A DNA stretch of 64,000 nt from Chitinophaga pinensis DSM 2588 (GTDB lineage Bacteria > Bacteroidota > Bacteroidia > Chitinophagales > Chitinophagaceae): assembly GCF_000024005.1 (NCBI RefSeq), contig NC_013132.1, positions 1,178,001-1,242,000 of the forward strand, written 5' to 3'. Below are positions 1 through 7,997 of the stretch, one piece after another; within the stretch, counting starts at the first letter, position 1; the number at the start of each line of letters is the position of its first letter. A model generated the notes under the pieces. The model saw only the letters and a list, made by a program, of their open reading frames with translations. It made no database searches and was not told where the DNA came from. A program made the position numbers and the translations under genes.

Positions 1-1
1 T

Positions 2-460
2 GCCAAAGGAATAGCCCGCAGTACATTTTTATATGATGGTAATAACGAGTTGTGGCGTTGGTTAAATACAAAAAATTTTATTGAACAGATTGGTGAAAAT
101 ATTTATACTCAACTTGATATTTCACAAAGGTATTTTTTCGGTTATGTGTCAATAACAGAAATTAATAAATCAATACGTGCCAGACACGCTTTTAAAACAT
201 TATATAAGGGGCAGAGTCAAAATTCATCGTGTTCAATAAATATTCATGATAACGTTATAATGGACGAATTGCCAGTTATTAATGGCGTTAAAAACATTAT
301 AACGCGGCGAAAGAATAGTGAGGGTGAGATTCTATATTGGGCTTTTCAAACCAAGTATTCCGTCGATAAATCATGGACATCTATGTGCAAATTTTTTATG
401 CTGAAGAAGAAGAAATTCTATTTGCGGAATGATCTTGTTGAGAAGCCACATATCCACTAG
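2..460 (+). CDS. 3' end of an unrecognised protein, start lies before the window
   Basis: The frame is open from base 2 through the TAG at 458-460, so this is the C-terminal 152 residues of a longer gene; a TTG at 50 is an unlikely true start. The visible part is rich in Lys, Asn and aromatic residues, ends in a basic stretch (FMLKKKKFYLRND), and shows no signal peptide, membrane segment or motif that I recognise. It is AT-rich like the following accessory genes and lies immediately upstream of the small secreted-protein array. No function is assigned. Confidence 0.55.
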   Translation, partial: AKGIARSTFLYDGNNELWRWLNTKNFIEQIGENIYTQLDISQRYFFGYVSITEINKSIRARHAFKTLYKGQSQNSSCSINIHDNVIMDELPVINGVKNIITRRKNSEGEILYWAFQTKYSVDKSWTSMCKFFMLKKKKFYLRNDLVEKPHIH

Positions 461-509
461 AGTTGAATTAGCATTGGTTTTTAAGTCTTTCTAATTAGTG
501 GATGCTTTA

Positions 510-765
510 ATGTAAAATTTTATAGAGTTCCGCTTTGTCAAAGAAATATCATTGTTGAATATTCTGATTTTGGCTGCATCCGCTGATGCGACGACAGTCA
601 TTGTTTAGCAAACTTTTGAAAAAAATAGTATTTGTTGTTAATGGTAATTTACAATTCAAATTGGCTATGCTCAGCCAACAAACTTGTAAATTTGGTACTC
701 GTATTGCTGTGTGCAATGATACTCTTCCAGGTACATTTGCGTCACCGACAACTTGTTCTCATTAG
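510..765 (+). pseudogene. decayed copy 1 of the secreted cysteine-containing small-protein family
   Basis: Read in two frames this stretch aligns with the intact gene at 1035-1373. The ATG at 510 is followed at once by TAA. Frame 510 then reads KEISLLNILILAASADATTV, which matches the signal-peptide region KQISVLNLVILVVSG of the intact copy, and hits TAG at 606. A frameshift near 620-630 leads into FVVNGNLQ...QTCKFGTRIAVCNDT, which matches FAANGKLQ...VTCKMISSGAATCFDT, and ends at TAG 763-765 with a third Cys. An overlapping 59-codon frame (586-765) is open, but its N-terminus does not match the family. Two stops plus a frameshift make this a pseudogene unless unusual recoding occurs. Confidence 0.7.
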
Positions 766-1034
766 CGTCATGAACTCTAAATAAACTCGGATTAAATCAT
801 ACTAACTACACAATTCAATTCAAATTGAAATGTGTTCATCCAGTTCTATTTTTCATTTATCCTTAATCAATACTTATAATACTCAATCTACTCCAATCTA
901 TATTTGACGATATAAAGCCAGGAGGACTACTTGTGATATTTGATCTATACAAGATTGAGAAACATTGGCGTTAAATTAATGATTGTTATGAACAGATAGT
1001 ATTTGATTTATTATACTTATAATTATTGTTTGTT

Positions 1035-1373
1035 ATGAAAAAATTTTTTTTTAAACAGATATCTGTATTGAACTTGGTTATATTAGTGGTTTCTGGTATT
1101 ACCACTATTGTTTATGCGAACAGGCCCTCTTTGAAGAAGGGTTCTTTTGCTGCAAATGGTAAACTGCAGGCAACTGCTACCCCTCGTATTGCAAACCAGG
1201 TAACCTGTAAAATGATTTCTTCCGGGGCCGCTACTTGCTTCGATACGATTACAAATGGATCCGTTTGTGAGAGAGGTTCTAATACAACTATGCTTGGATT
1301 TATATCATCTATGACTCTAGAGGTCAATTGCTCAATAAATAACCAGTGCACTACAATAGGCGATGTAAGCTAA
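1035..1373 (+). CDS. small secreted cysteine-containing protein (112 aa), intact member of a tandem family
   Basis: The start is the ATG at 1035, giving MKKFFFKQ and then a hydrophobic stretch at about residues 9-31 ending in YANR, which is a likely Sec signal peptide. The mature part of about 80 residues is rich in Ser and Thr, with five Cys at uneven spacing and almost no charge in the Cys region. Decayed relatives flank it at 510-765 and 1379-1580. The general layout (short secreted peptide with Cys, next to beta-propeller lipoproteins) reminds me of the NVEALA-type peptides of Bacteroidetes, but the signature motif is absent and this is recall, not a search. It could be a secreted signal or toxin-like peptide, or a substrate for the kinase/LanC-like protein at 4230-6338. 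Function unknown. Confidence 0.6.
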   Translation: MKKFFFKQISVLNLVILVVSGITTIVYANRPSLKKGSFAANGKLQATATPRIANQVTCKMISSGAATCFDTITNGSVCERGSNTTMLGFISSMTLEVNCSINNQCTTIGDVS

Positions 1374-1378
1374 TATCT

Positions 1379-1580
1379 ATGCGCAAAAGCTTATATTCAA
1401 AACTTCATAATGGTTTGATTTTTAATCAATCATCCGTATTGAACTTGATTATTTTATGATTTTCATAGTTTTATCTATATCATATGCTATTCACTCACTC
1501 CCTATGATAGGTTTCTTTACCTAGAATAAACAAGTGTGACATATAGCGACTCCTTGCATACAACGACAAATCAACTTATA
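1379..1580 (+). pseudogene. decayed copy 3 of the secreted small-protein family
   Basis: It starts 5 bases after the stop of the intact copy. The ATG at 1379 opens a frame that reads IFNQSSVLNLIIL and stops at TGA 1457-1459; this aligns with FFFKQISVLNLVILVVSG of the intact protein. Shifting frame continues the match (FIVLSISYAIHSLPMIGFF against TIVYANRPSLKKGSF), and further on IATPCIQRQ aligns with TATPRIANQ. No Cys-rich tail can be followed past about 1580. The MR-SL-SKL start resembles a stretch inside copy 1. At least one frameshift and two stops are visible. From 1581 to 1739 I see nothing further. Confidence 0.6.
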
Positions 1581-1739
1581 GACTCGTTATTTTGGTATCT
1601 AGTAAGTTATGATATTGCTACTAAGAGGAAGGAAAGGCTGTCTTTTAACTGTTTCAAACAATAGTAATTCCCTCTGTTGATCGCGAAAGTGCTATGGTAG
1701 GTATATGAGCTGCTCCGTTCTGAATAATTTATTAAAATT

Positions 1740-2912
1740 ATGCCATTCAAAATGAAAAGAATTTGTTATACCCTGACAATCATTTTGGCGATTGGATTTA
1801 TCGTAACTGGATGTAATACTTCATCTGAGCCACCACAGTCTACTTATAAATATGTGCCTCCTGATTATTATAAAGTTGGCTTAAGATACACGACTGATAC
1901 AATCCATTTGAAACTGTCGGACAGTGCAAGTAGTAAGATTTTATCGTTAAACATTTTTTCGCAAAAAGGTAGAAATTACCTTGCTTCATTAGATAAGCGA
2001 GCGTCTCTAAGTATATATGATTTGGGCACCAGAGATCTTATTAAACGAATGGTGTTAAAAGATATGTTTTTTGATCATGACGTATATCACCCTTCCGCCT
2101 ATATGTTGGGATTTGATAGCATTTTCATAGTTAATCGTAACAGACTATACTTATTTGATACCAGTGCCGCGAAAAATAGATCTATTGAATTTTTGGCAAA
2201 CCATCCAAGTTCCTGGGCTCAATTTGAAGGGGGAAACCCGCTTGCTGTCAGGGATGGAAAATATTATACCTCAGTTAGACCAATAGTAAAAGAACGTGAT
2301 ATAGAGGAAGTGAAAAAATGGAAACTTCTTTATCAATTTGATTTTAGTGATAAGACTTCTCAACTTTTTTATAATCTTCCAGACAAATTTCAAAGTGATA
2401 TTTATGGATCCAGAATGCTCACATCTAGTTTTTGCATTAATGATAAGGGAAGATTCGTAGTCAGTCTAGCTGCAGATACAAATATATATGAAACAGATTT
2501 GCAAAAATATCATTATAGCCATTATGCCAAAAGCTGTTTTCATGAAAAGGATGTTTTCCCCGTTACTAAGAAGGATCTTCTAGAACGTAGCGCTTATGAA
2601 AAATACCTAACTAGAGATTCCTATGGTGCAATATATTTTGATCCCGTGCGCAAAAGATATCTCAGAGTTGCCCGACAAGCGCTAACGGAGGACGATTATG
2701 ATGCCTTTCGCTGGAACCGACCTCAATCTCTGGTTATTTTCGATAGCCAATTCAGAATAATTGGTGAATCAAGTATTCCATTCAATGTTAGGTTAGACCA
2801 ATTGTTAATTACTCCTAATGGTGATATTTACGCGAGGGTTAACGATGAAGATAAAAGGAATATCCATTTTGTTAAACTGGTTTACTATGATTTGGCATCC
2901 GCTGCCAGGTAA
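1740..2912 (+). CDS. DUF4221-like lipoprotein, copy 1
   Basis: A 390-residue protein starting MPFKMKRICY; the second Met (base 1752) is an equally good start. A lipobox FIVTGC near residue 25 makes it a predicted lipoprotein. The remainder is beta-rich with spaced D/N-containing turns and blocks such as IYDL, SWAQF, KWKLLYQFDF, SFCINDKGRFV, SYGAIYFDP and PNGDIYARVN, the kind of repeating pattern expected for a six-bladed beta-propeller. The size and these blocks fit the Bacteroidetes family DUF4221 as I remember it; the family has no established function. It is paralogous along its whole length to the next gene, 21 bases downstream, so the pair is a tandem duplication in one transcription unit. 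Confidence 0.65.
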   Translation: MPFKMKRICYTLTIILAIGFIVTGCNTSSEPPQSTYKYVPPDYYKVGLRYTTDTIHLKLSDSASSKILSLNIFSQKGRNYLASLDKRASLSIYDLGTRDLIKRMVLKDMFFDHDVYHPSAYMLGFDSIFIVNRNRLYLFDTSAAKNRSIEFLANHPSSWAQFEGGNPLAVRDGKYYTSVRPIVKERDIEEVKKWKLLYQFDFSDKTSQLFYNLPDKFQSDIYGSRMLTSSFCINDKGRFVVSLAADTNIYETDLQKYHYSHYAKSCFHEKDVFPVTKKDLLERSAYEKYLTRDSYGAIYFDPVRKRYLRVARQALTEDDYDAFRWNRPQSLVIFDSQFRIIGESSIPFNVRLDQLLITPNGDIYARVNDEDKRNIHFVKLVYYDLASAAR

Positions 2913-2933
2913 CACATTATTTGACCATCCACT

Positions 2934-4088
2934 ATGAGAATTTGTATGACTAAATCTTATGCCATTTTGTTTTTGTTTGGATTCGTTTGCATTTGTGGTT
3001 GTAGCGAACACGAAGACACAAATAACAGCGAGTATGTATCTATTCAACCACAGTATGATAAAATTTCCTTACAACCAACAAGTGACACTATTCATTTAGC
3101 GCTAGATGATAAATCTTTTAGTACTATCAGGTCTGTCAATTCGTTTCAACAAGATAGCGTTGTCTATCTGGCTATACATGATAAAAGATTGGAAAATATT
3201 AATATATATGAGGCGCTAACTGGCAAAAAAGTTAAGAGAATTAAGTTAAAAAGATATTTGGACGACCAGATTTATAAGCCAAGTTCTTTTACTAAAAATT
3301 TTGATAGCATCTATGTTTCAAATTATCAATCACTCACACTTTTGGATAGTTCGGGAAAGGTAAAGGCAAAATATGATTTTGTTGATGATCCGCCCTTGTC
3401 TTGGTCTTTAATTGGTAACGATAATCCGGTTTATAGTAAAGATAACAAGCTATATACTGCTGTCCGAAACAATGTTAATGAAAAGTCTTTAAAAAAGATA
3501 CAAAAATGGAAGCTGTTTTATGAATATGATTTGAGCACCGGTAAGGCAGAACTTCGCTACAATTTTCCGGATAAGTTTAGGCATTCCATTCATGGTTACC
3601 GGTTTTTAAATTCGAGTTACTGTTATAATGATAGTGGTAGATTCGTGATCAGCTTCGCTGGAGATTCACTCGTATACGAAACTGATTTTAAGGGATACCA
3701 TAAATCTTACTATGCAAAAAGCGTTAGTCAGACAACTGTTTTGCCTGAAATAAAAGCGGATGAATTTTCGGATGAGAAGGCCTTTGAGAATTTCTTGTTT
3801 ACTGACGCTTATAGTTCAATTTTCTACGACAACTCAAAAAAATACTATCTGCGTATTTTTCGTCAAAAGATTACGAAAGCTGAATATCAATCAAAGCAAT
3901 GGTCGGTAAAACAGTCAGTAATAATAATGGATCAGAATCACGCAATTATCGGTGAAGGGGCTGTTGATCCAAATATTTGGCTGGAGTCGATATTCTTTAT
4001 GCCGGATGGCAATATATACGCAAGAGTGAATTCGAAAGATGAATATGCGCTTCATTTTGTGCGTCTGGAATATGTTTCAATAAATTAA
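2934..4088 (+). CDS. DUF4221-like lipoprotein, copy 2
   Basis: A 384-residue paralogue of the preceding gene. The start is ATG 2934 (MRICMTKS) or ATG 2946. A hydrophobic leader ends in the lipobox VCICGC, so Cys-acylation and export are predicted. Shared blocks with copy 1 include SVNSFQQ/SLNIFSQ, KWKLFYEYDL/KWKLLYQFDF, YNFPDKF/YNLPDKF, SYCYNDSGRFV/SFCINDKGRFV and a C-terminal NIYARVN followed by the same HFV ending. The two have diverged well beyond a recent duplication. It is the last plus-strand gene of the accessory block, closed by the long inverted repeat at 4127-4201. Role unknown; surface-anchored propellers often bind a peptide or glycan partner, but that is only inference here. Confidence 0.65.
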   Translation: MRICMTKSYAILFLFGFVCICGCSEHEDTNNSEYVSIQPQYDKISLQPTSDTIHLALDDKSFSTIRSVNSFQQDSVVYLAIHDKRLENINIYEALTGKKVKRIKLKRYLDDQIYKPSSFTKNFDSIYVSNYQSLTLLDSSGKVKAKYDFVDDPPLSWSLIGNDNPVYSKDNKLYTAVRNNVNEKSLKKIQKWKLFYEYDLSTGKAELRYNFPDKFRHSIHGYRFLNSSYCYNDSGRFVISFAGDSLVYETDFKGYHKSYYAKSVSQTTVLPEIKADEFSDEKAFENFLFTDAYSSIFYDNSKKYYLRIFRQKITKAEYQSKQWSVKQSVIIMDQNHAIIGEGAVDPNIWLESIFFMPDGNIYARVNSKDEYALHFVRLEYVSIN

Positions 4089-4126
4089 ATTAGCGACATC
4101 GTCAGATAAACGAATTAGAATTTTCT

Positions 4127-4201
4127 ATACTAACAGTTTTAAAGCAAGCGGGTTAAACATTTATTTAAATGTTAACCTGCTTGCTTTAAAACTGTTAGTA
4201 T
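4127..4201. terminator. very long inverted repeat between convergent genes (bidirectional terminator)
   Basis: Left arm 4127-4160 pairs with right arm 4168-4201: the outer 23 bp are perfect (tactaacagttttaaagc and onward), then one mismatch and one bulge, around a short AT-rich loop. It separates the DUF4221 pair (ends 4088) from the convergent kinase/LanC gene (ends 4230), so it can stop transcripts from both sides. The stem of about 33 bp is far longer than a usual terminator hairpin. Confidence 0.8.
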
Positions 4202-4229
4202 TTTGATAAAAATGCCTTAAAGAAGCGTT

Positions 4230-6338
4230 TTAAAGACTCGAGTAATAATTAACGAGGAAGTGTATAATACCTCCGTTACCAGTCATGAAATTCGCTACCG
4301 GTTGTCGTTCCCTATCTGTCAACCAATAGTTTCCATGAATTGAATCATCTTTTCCTAATTGCATAACTAAGTTCGCAATCCAATCTGCCCGATCCTTCCA
4401 GATATCATTTTTTAGCACACCTGCGAATTTGAGATAGATATCTCCAAGTCCTGATAAGCCACCGCCATAACTTAAATTGTTATGTATTATTTGCGGTTTA
4501 ATCGCCATTAAGATTTTCTGAGCGTAATCCTTATATTGTGAAGCCCCTAATACTTCGTATGCTTTTAACAATAGGAGTGCTATTCCAGAATTGCCGTCTA
4601 AAAAGTTGTATTTTAAAGCTTTCCCAGATTGTGATTTCCAAAAAATATAATCTCTCTTCACTTCCGCTGTAATCATAAGCTGTCGTAGGCCTTTTTCAAC
4701 TGCAGAAAGAACGTGATTATCTTTTGTGAGTTTTAAATATTCAATAAGGAATAAAAGAATCCCGGAAGAGCCCTTTGATATTGAAACATTCAATAACCGT
4801 TTACTTTCACCTTCACTTGTCCAGGTTCCATTCTTTTCCTGCGCAGCGAGGATCCTATGTACGTATTCCGAAGCTGTAGTCATTAGGTAACTAGTATCAA
4901 GGGTATCTTGCAAATTAAGCATAGCTAAGCCTTGACCAGCGATCCCGTGAGAAAGATTTAATGATGAATTTTCTGGATTAATCAGCTCTTTAATCCATTG
5001 TCTATATTTAGCATCGTCTGAAATAAGAGATGTTTCGATAGATTTTCCAATGGTGAATGCAATACCTGAAGATCCAAAAAGCAGACTTGGATTTTTAGGA
5101 GTTGTTGAATTAATATACTTTTCTTCAATCGACTTCATGCCAATTTCGACATATGGCTTAGTAGATTCGACATTGAACCCATGTTGGTATGCATTGCTTA
5201 GTGTATATATAATTCCAGCGGCCCCCAAACCAAAACTAGCATACCATGCCTTATTGATTTTGTTTTTATCGTTATTTATTTCTTCGGCGTGTAGATTTTC
5301 GGAAAACCAGCCTTTTGTTTCATCCGCAAATAATGGACTAGACAAAGTATTAATCGTATTCTCTATCGTGGCTTTAATTTCATCCTTATTTATTCGACTC
5401 AAGGTCGTGTTTAAATAGCTCTCTTTTCCTGACTTTAGATCCTTTTTATAACTAGTTAGTTCGTCAGAAATTTCTTGAAGAGAGGGTCTCTTCGACGGAT
5501 CCTGATGTAAACAATTGGATAATAAATTTGCTGTTTTACTGTCTCGGATCAGTAAATTTATTTTTGACTGTACATTTTCAGTCGAACAGTTCATCACCTT
5601 GAGTGGGTTTATTCCCGTAATAGCTTCGAACAATATCGCACCAACTGAATATATATCGTCTTCTTTAGATGGAGATGACTGATTCTTTTGCTGCGGAGAC
5701 ATATATCCGAATGTGCCTAATTGAAACGGAGGTACATCCGGATCTTTTAAATAATAAGAAAGTTCCATGTCTATTGCACAGACCTTCTCACCAGGTGTCA
5801 CTATGAAATTTGCTGGTGTTACATCCCTGTGAACATAATCCAGCTCATGAAGCTTTTTTAGAAACTTTGCAATCTGATCCACATAATCAATCATCGACCA
5901 TTCGGTGATTTCTTTATCCGCATAAAATATGGCCAATGAATTTTTTCTGATCTTTAATTGATTCAGCAGCGATTTCCCTTTAATATACTCTATTACCAGA
6001 TAGTAATTATTATTCTCCTCAAAACTCCCCAACAGCCTCGGTATCCTCACTAAATCCTGTAACTCCCTATGTAGTTTCTGCTGCCATATCAACCGGTCTT
6101 TTATATCTCTTCCCTCTCTATCCTTCGAATCTCCATAAGTTCCTTCCTTTATTACACAAAGACCAAAATTTGTAATCCCTTTGATATAGAAACATTTTAC
6201 TACATCATTTTTCAGACTTTCTTTTAAGCTCTTTATAATGATATAATAGTAGCCAATTCTATTGCCGCTCTTTTTTTCGGATTTCTTTTTCTCCAGGAGA
6301 CTGGGATCGTCGACTATAATTTCGGTAAGCGCTTCCAT
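4230..6338 (-). CDS. protein kinase fused to a LanC-like cyclase domain (LanKC-like, no lyase domain)
   Basis: 702 residues. Residues about 30-295 are a Ser/Thr kinase: VIK lysine K64, HRD at 170-172, N177, D190 in place of the DFG Asp (IDME, a form seen in lanthionine synthetase kinases), and SPQ at 214-216. Residues about 365-700 are an alpha/alpha toroid of the LanC type with repeated GxxG turns (GLGAAG 370, FGSSG 421, LSHGIAG 462, SKGSSG 521, LDGNSG 580, YGGGLSG 624, TGNGG 686). H464 of the HG motif is present, but the usual zinc ligands are missing: there is Ser-Lys-Gly where Cys-Tyr-Gly is expected and Leu-Asp-Gly where Cys-His-Gly is expected, and no Cys occurs anywhere in the domain. 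Class III LanKC proteins also lack zinc ligands but carry an N-terminal phospho-Ser/Thr lyase of about 200 residues, which is absent here. It may need a separate lyase, or may be a signalling kinase. An 83-aa HTH gene lies 48 bases upstream. Confidence 0.8.
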   Translation of the reverse strand: MEALTEIIVDDPSLLEKKKSEKKSGNRIGYYYIIIKSLKESLKNDVVKCFYIKGITNFGLCVIKEGTYGDSKDREGRDIKDRLIWQQKLHRELQDLVRIPRLLGSFEENNNYYLVIEYIKGKSLLNQLKIRKNSLAIFYADKEITEWSMIDYVDQIAKFLKKLHELDYVHRDVTPANFIVTPGEKVCAIDMELSYYLKDPDVPPFQLGTFGYMSPQQKNQSSPSKEDDIYSVGAILFEAITGINPLKVMNCSTENVQSKINLLIRDSKTANLLSNCLHQDPSKRPSLQEISDELTSYKKDLKSGKESYLNTTLSRINKDEIKATIENTINTLSSPLFADETKGWFSENLHAEEINNDKNKINKAWYASFGLGAAGIIYTLSNAYQHGFNVESTKPYVEIGMKSIEEKYINSTTPKNPSLLFGSSGIAFTIGKSIETSLISDDAKYRQWIKELINPENSSLNLSHGIAGQGLAMLNLQDTLDTSYLMTTASEYVHRILAAQEKNGTWTSEGESKRLLNVSISKGSSGILLFLIEYLKLTKDNHVLSAVEKGLRQLMITAEVKRDYIFWKSQSGKALKYNFLDGNSGIALLLLKAYEVLGASQYKDYAQKILMAIKPQIIHNNLSYGGGLSGLGDIYLKFAGVLKNDIWKDRADWIANLVMQLGKDDSIHGNYWLTDRERQPVANFMTGNGGIIHFLVNYYSSL

Positions 6339-6386
6339 AAGCTTGAGTATTTGTTTAGAGAAATTGTTGTTGGTACTATTGAATGG

Positions 6387-6638
6387 TTATATCCTTTCGG
6401 CCAGGACTCTTTTGTTAATAAAGGACGTTATGAAACTGCCTTCTTCTTCGTAGTAGTAGCTTTGCCTATACTTGCAGTATTTTATAGGCGCACCGAAGTC
6501 TTTCATTAAATTCAGGTACTCGTATGTCTGAGCGCGGGAAATACATAGTTTTTCTGCAAGCTCGCCGGCGGTGCCTGTTCCTTTTGTTTGAATGAGACGG
6601 TCTATCCGTTTAATTCTGTCAAAAATGTCTGTAGTCAT
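6387..6638 (-). CDS. small HTH regulator (83 aa), DeoR/HTH_11-like
   Basis: A one-domain protein. Residues 6-50 (IFDRIKRIDRLIQTKGTG, AGELAEKL, ISRAQTYEYLNLM) form a winged-helix HTH like the N-terminal domain of DeoR-type and WYL regulators; there is no ligand-binding domain. The 3' end is 48 bases from the start of the kinase/LanC gene on the same strand, so the two are probably co-transcribed and this protein probably controls the locus. No promoter box that I trust was found just upstream; the nearest -7-like sequence is the decayed repeat copy at 7115-7153, about 480 bases away. Confidence 0.65.
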   Translation of the reverse strand: MTTDIFDRIKRIDRLIQTKGTGTAGELAEKLCISRAQTYEYLNLMKDFGAPIKYCKYRQSYYYEEEGSFITSFINKRVLAERI

Positions 6639-7114
6639 TTTGAGTGTAATTATGCGTTTTAATGATAGGTAAAGTCTCTGCGAGTATAGACGTGGATTAA
6701 GTTAAGATCTATGATCTAGTTCTTCAATAAGCGGGATTTTCATATGGCGTTTTAGTCATCCCTGCAAATAAGTATCATAGACCGTCTACCTGTAGAGCTT
6801 TAGTTGACGGAGATAGATAATGCTGTTTTGTATCACGCCTGAGATTTTCTGTCAGGCAAGAGAATGCTTGTAATTAAATTTTGCGGTTATAATTATGCAT
6901 GATGCTGGGTATTTTTATTATTGTTACACAGGGAGTCGAACAATAGGTGTTATTGTTCAAAACGTCTGTTTAGCAGCCTATTTTGTGCGTAGATATCTTT
7001 TATTTGGATTAACGTTTAGGCATTGAATCGGGTTAACCAATCAATTAGAAGGTTTCGTCATTAGGAAGATAATAAGCTGTCTCTATATTAAAGTTAGGTT
7101 AAATTAAATCTCAC
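6639..7114. other. AT-rich non-coding stretch upstream of the HTH gene
   Basis: No open frame longer than background on either strand, no hairpin with a T-tract, and no similarity to the neighbouring genes that I can see. It probably holds the promoter of the HTH-kinase/LanC operon on the minus strand. Its base composition is like the accessory genes to the left, and the composition changes to that of the main chromosome at about 7,100-7,200. Confidence 0.4.
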
Positions 7115-7153
7115 AAATTATCCCAAGCGGCATATTTACTTATCCTACGCGTC
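7115..7153 (-). repeat. 39-bp imperfect direct repeat, copy A
   Basis: Aligns with copy B at 7959-7997 over 39 bases with about seven differences; both contain AAATTATCC, AGCGGCA and TTACTTATCC. Copy A lies 22 bases past the stop codon of the gene at 7176-7928. On the minus strand copy B carries a perfect -7 box (TAACTTTG), whereas copy A has TAAATATG, so A looks like a decayed promoter copy. Confidence 0.6.
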
Positions 7154-7175
7154 TTTCCCCGCGCTCACATTTCCA

Positions 7176-7928
7176 TCATCCTCCGACAACGGTACCATTA
7201 CACCAATCCACTAACGCTATTTGAAACTTTTCTGTCAGCAGTGAAAACTCGTCATCGACATATTCAAATTCCCGCAGACACAAAGATGTGATGATATCAT
7301 TTTCAACGATACCATAGTAAACATGACTATGCGAATGAGTCAGAAATGAAGCATGAATAACCCCCTGTGATTCTACACCCAATGTTCCCCGGGCACTGAC
7401 AGAGATGAGATCGCAGAATTCATTCATGGGGATATGAATTGCCTGTAGAGGAATATTGCTGCGGGTATAGGGGGAGGGATATCCTACCAGGTTATTCCCT
7501 GTCTCTAAAATTTTGGTAATCTCTCCTAAGTCCGTCTCAATAACAGGCATGAGATCTATTGGCAGAAACTGCAACTGCATCCATTGATTAATATGAATGG
7601 TCTCTGAATAGATCCCCGGTATAATGACCGGCAAGGTATCTGCGTGAGTTGGAACTAAGGATCGCTGATTGGAGGTATCAAAGTCAGTTTTTCGCTGAAT
7701 GGTCAGCGTTAACTTTTTCGAATAATGGAAATCATCACCCGAGACAGGGTTCGCTGTTATTACCTGCCAGGGTTCGCCGTCTAGAGTTAGTACGGTGGGT
7801 TTATCAAACACTTCCGGTAATTCATCTTTCAGCATTTTTCGTTTTGAGAGTATCTGATTGGAAGTGGCGTCAACAAACGTAACATTGATCTTCTTGGGGA
7901 ACAATGTGAGTAGGGTTAAGTAATTCAT
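7176..7928 (-). CDS. hypothetical protein (250 aa)
   Basis: Starts ATG 7928 (MNYLTLLTLFPKKINVTF). No signal peptide or membrane segment is evident: the first residues are hydrophobic, but the chain continues as a soluble, mixed beta-rich protein with VTFVDATSNQ and GTLGVESQGVIHASF stretches. Two Cys are near the C-terminus, which ends GTVVGG. I do not recognise the family. A predicted promoter (7975-7982) sits inside the repeat copy B, so this gene is probably transcribed on its own rather than read through from the AraC gene 67 bases upstream on the same strand. Confidence 0.6.
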   Translation of the reverse strand: MNYLTLLTLFPKKINVTFVDATSNQILSKRKMLKDELPEVFDKPTVLTLDGEPWQVITANPVSGDDFHYSKKLTLTIQRKTDFDTSNQRSLVPTHADTLPVIIPGIYSETIHINQWMQLQFLPIDLMPVIETDLGEITKILETGNNLVGYPSPYTRSNIPLQAIHIPMNEFCDLISVSARGTLGVESQGVIHASFLTHSHSHVYYGIVENDIITSLCLREFEYVDDEFSLLTEKFQIALVDWCNGTVVGG

Positions 7929-7958
7929 ACAGAGAAGTTACAAAAACTGTCTCAGCAG

Positions 7959-7997
7959 AAATTATCCTGAGCGGCAAAGTTACTTATCCGTAGCGTC
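7959..7997 (-). repeat. 39-bp imperfect direct repeat, copy B
   Basis: Partner of the copy at 7115-7153. It runs up to and overlaps the stop codon of the AraC-family gene (TGA at 7996-7998, minus strand). It includes the promoter box at 7975-7982. Confidence 0.6.
7975..7982 (-). promoter_or_regulatory. Bacteroidetes -7 box for the 250-aa hypothetical gene
   Basis: On the minus strand the sequence is TAACTTTG, an exact match to TAnnTTTG, 46 bases upstream of the ATG at 7928. No clear -33 element (TTTG) is visible at the usual 19-21 base spacing, which lies within the AraC coding region. Confidence 0.45.
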
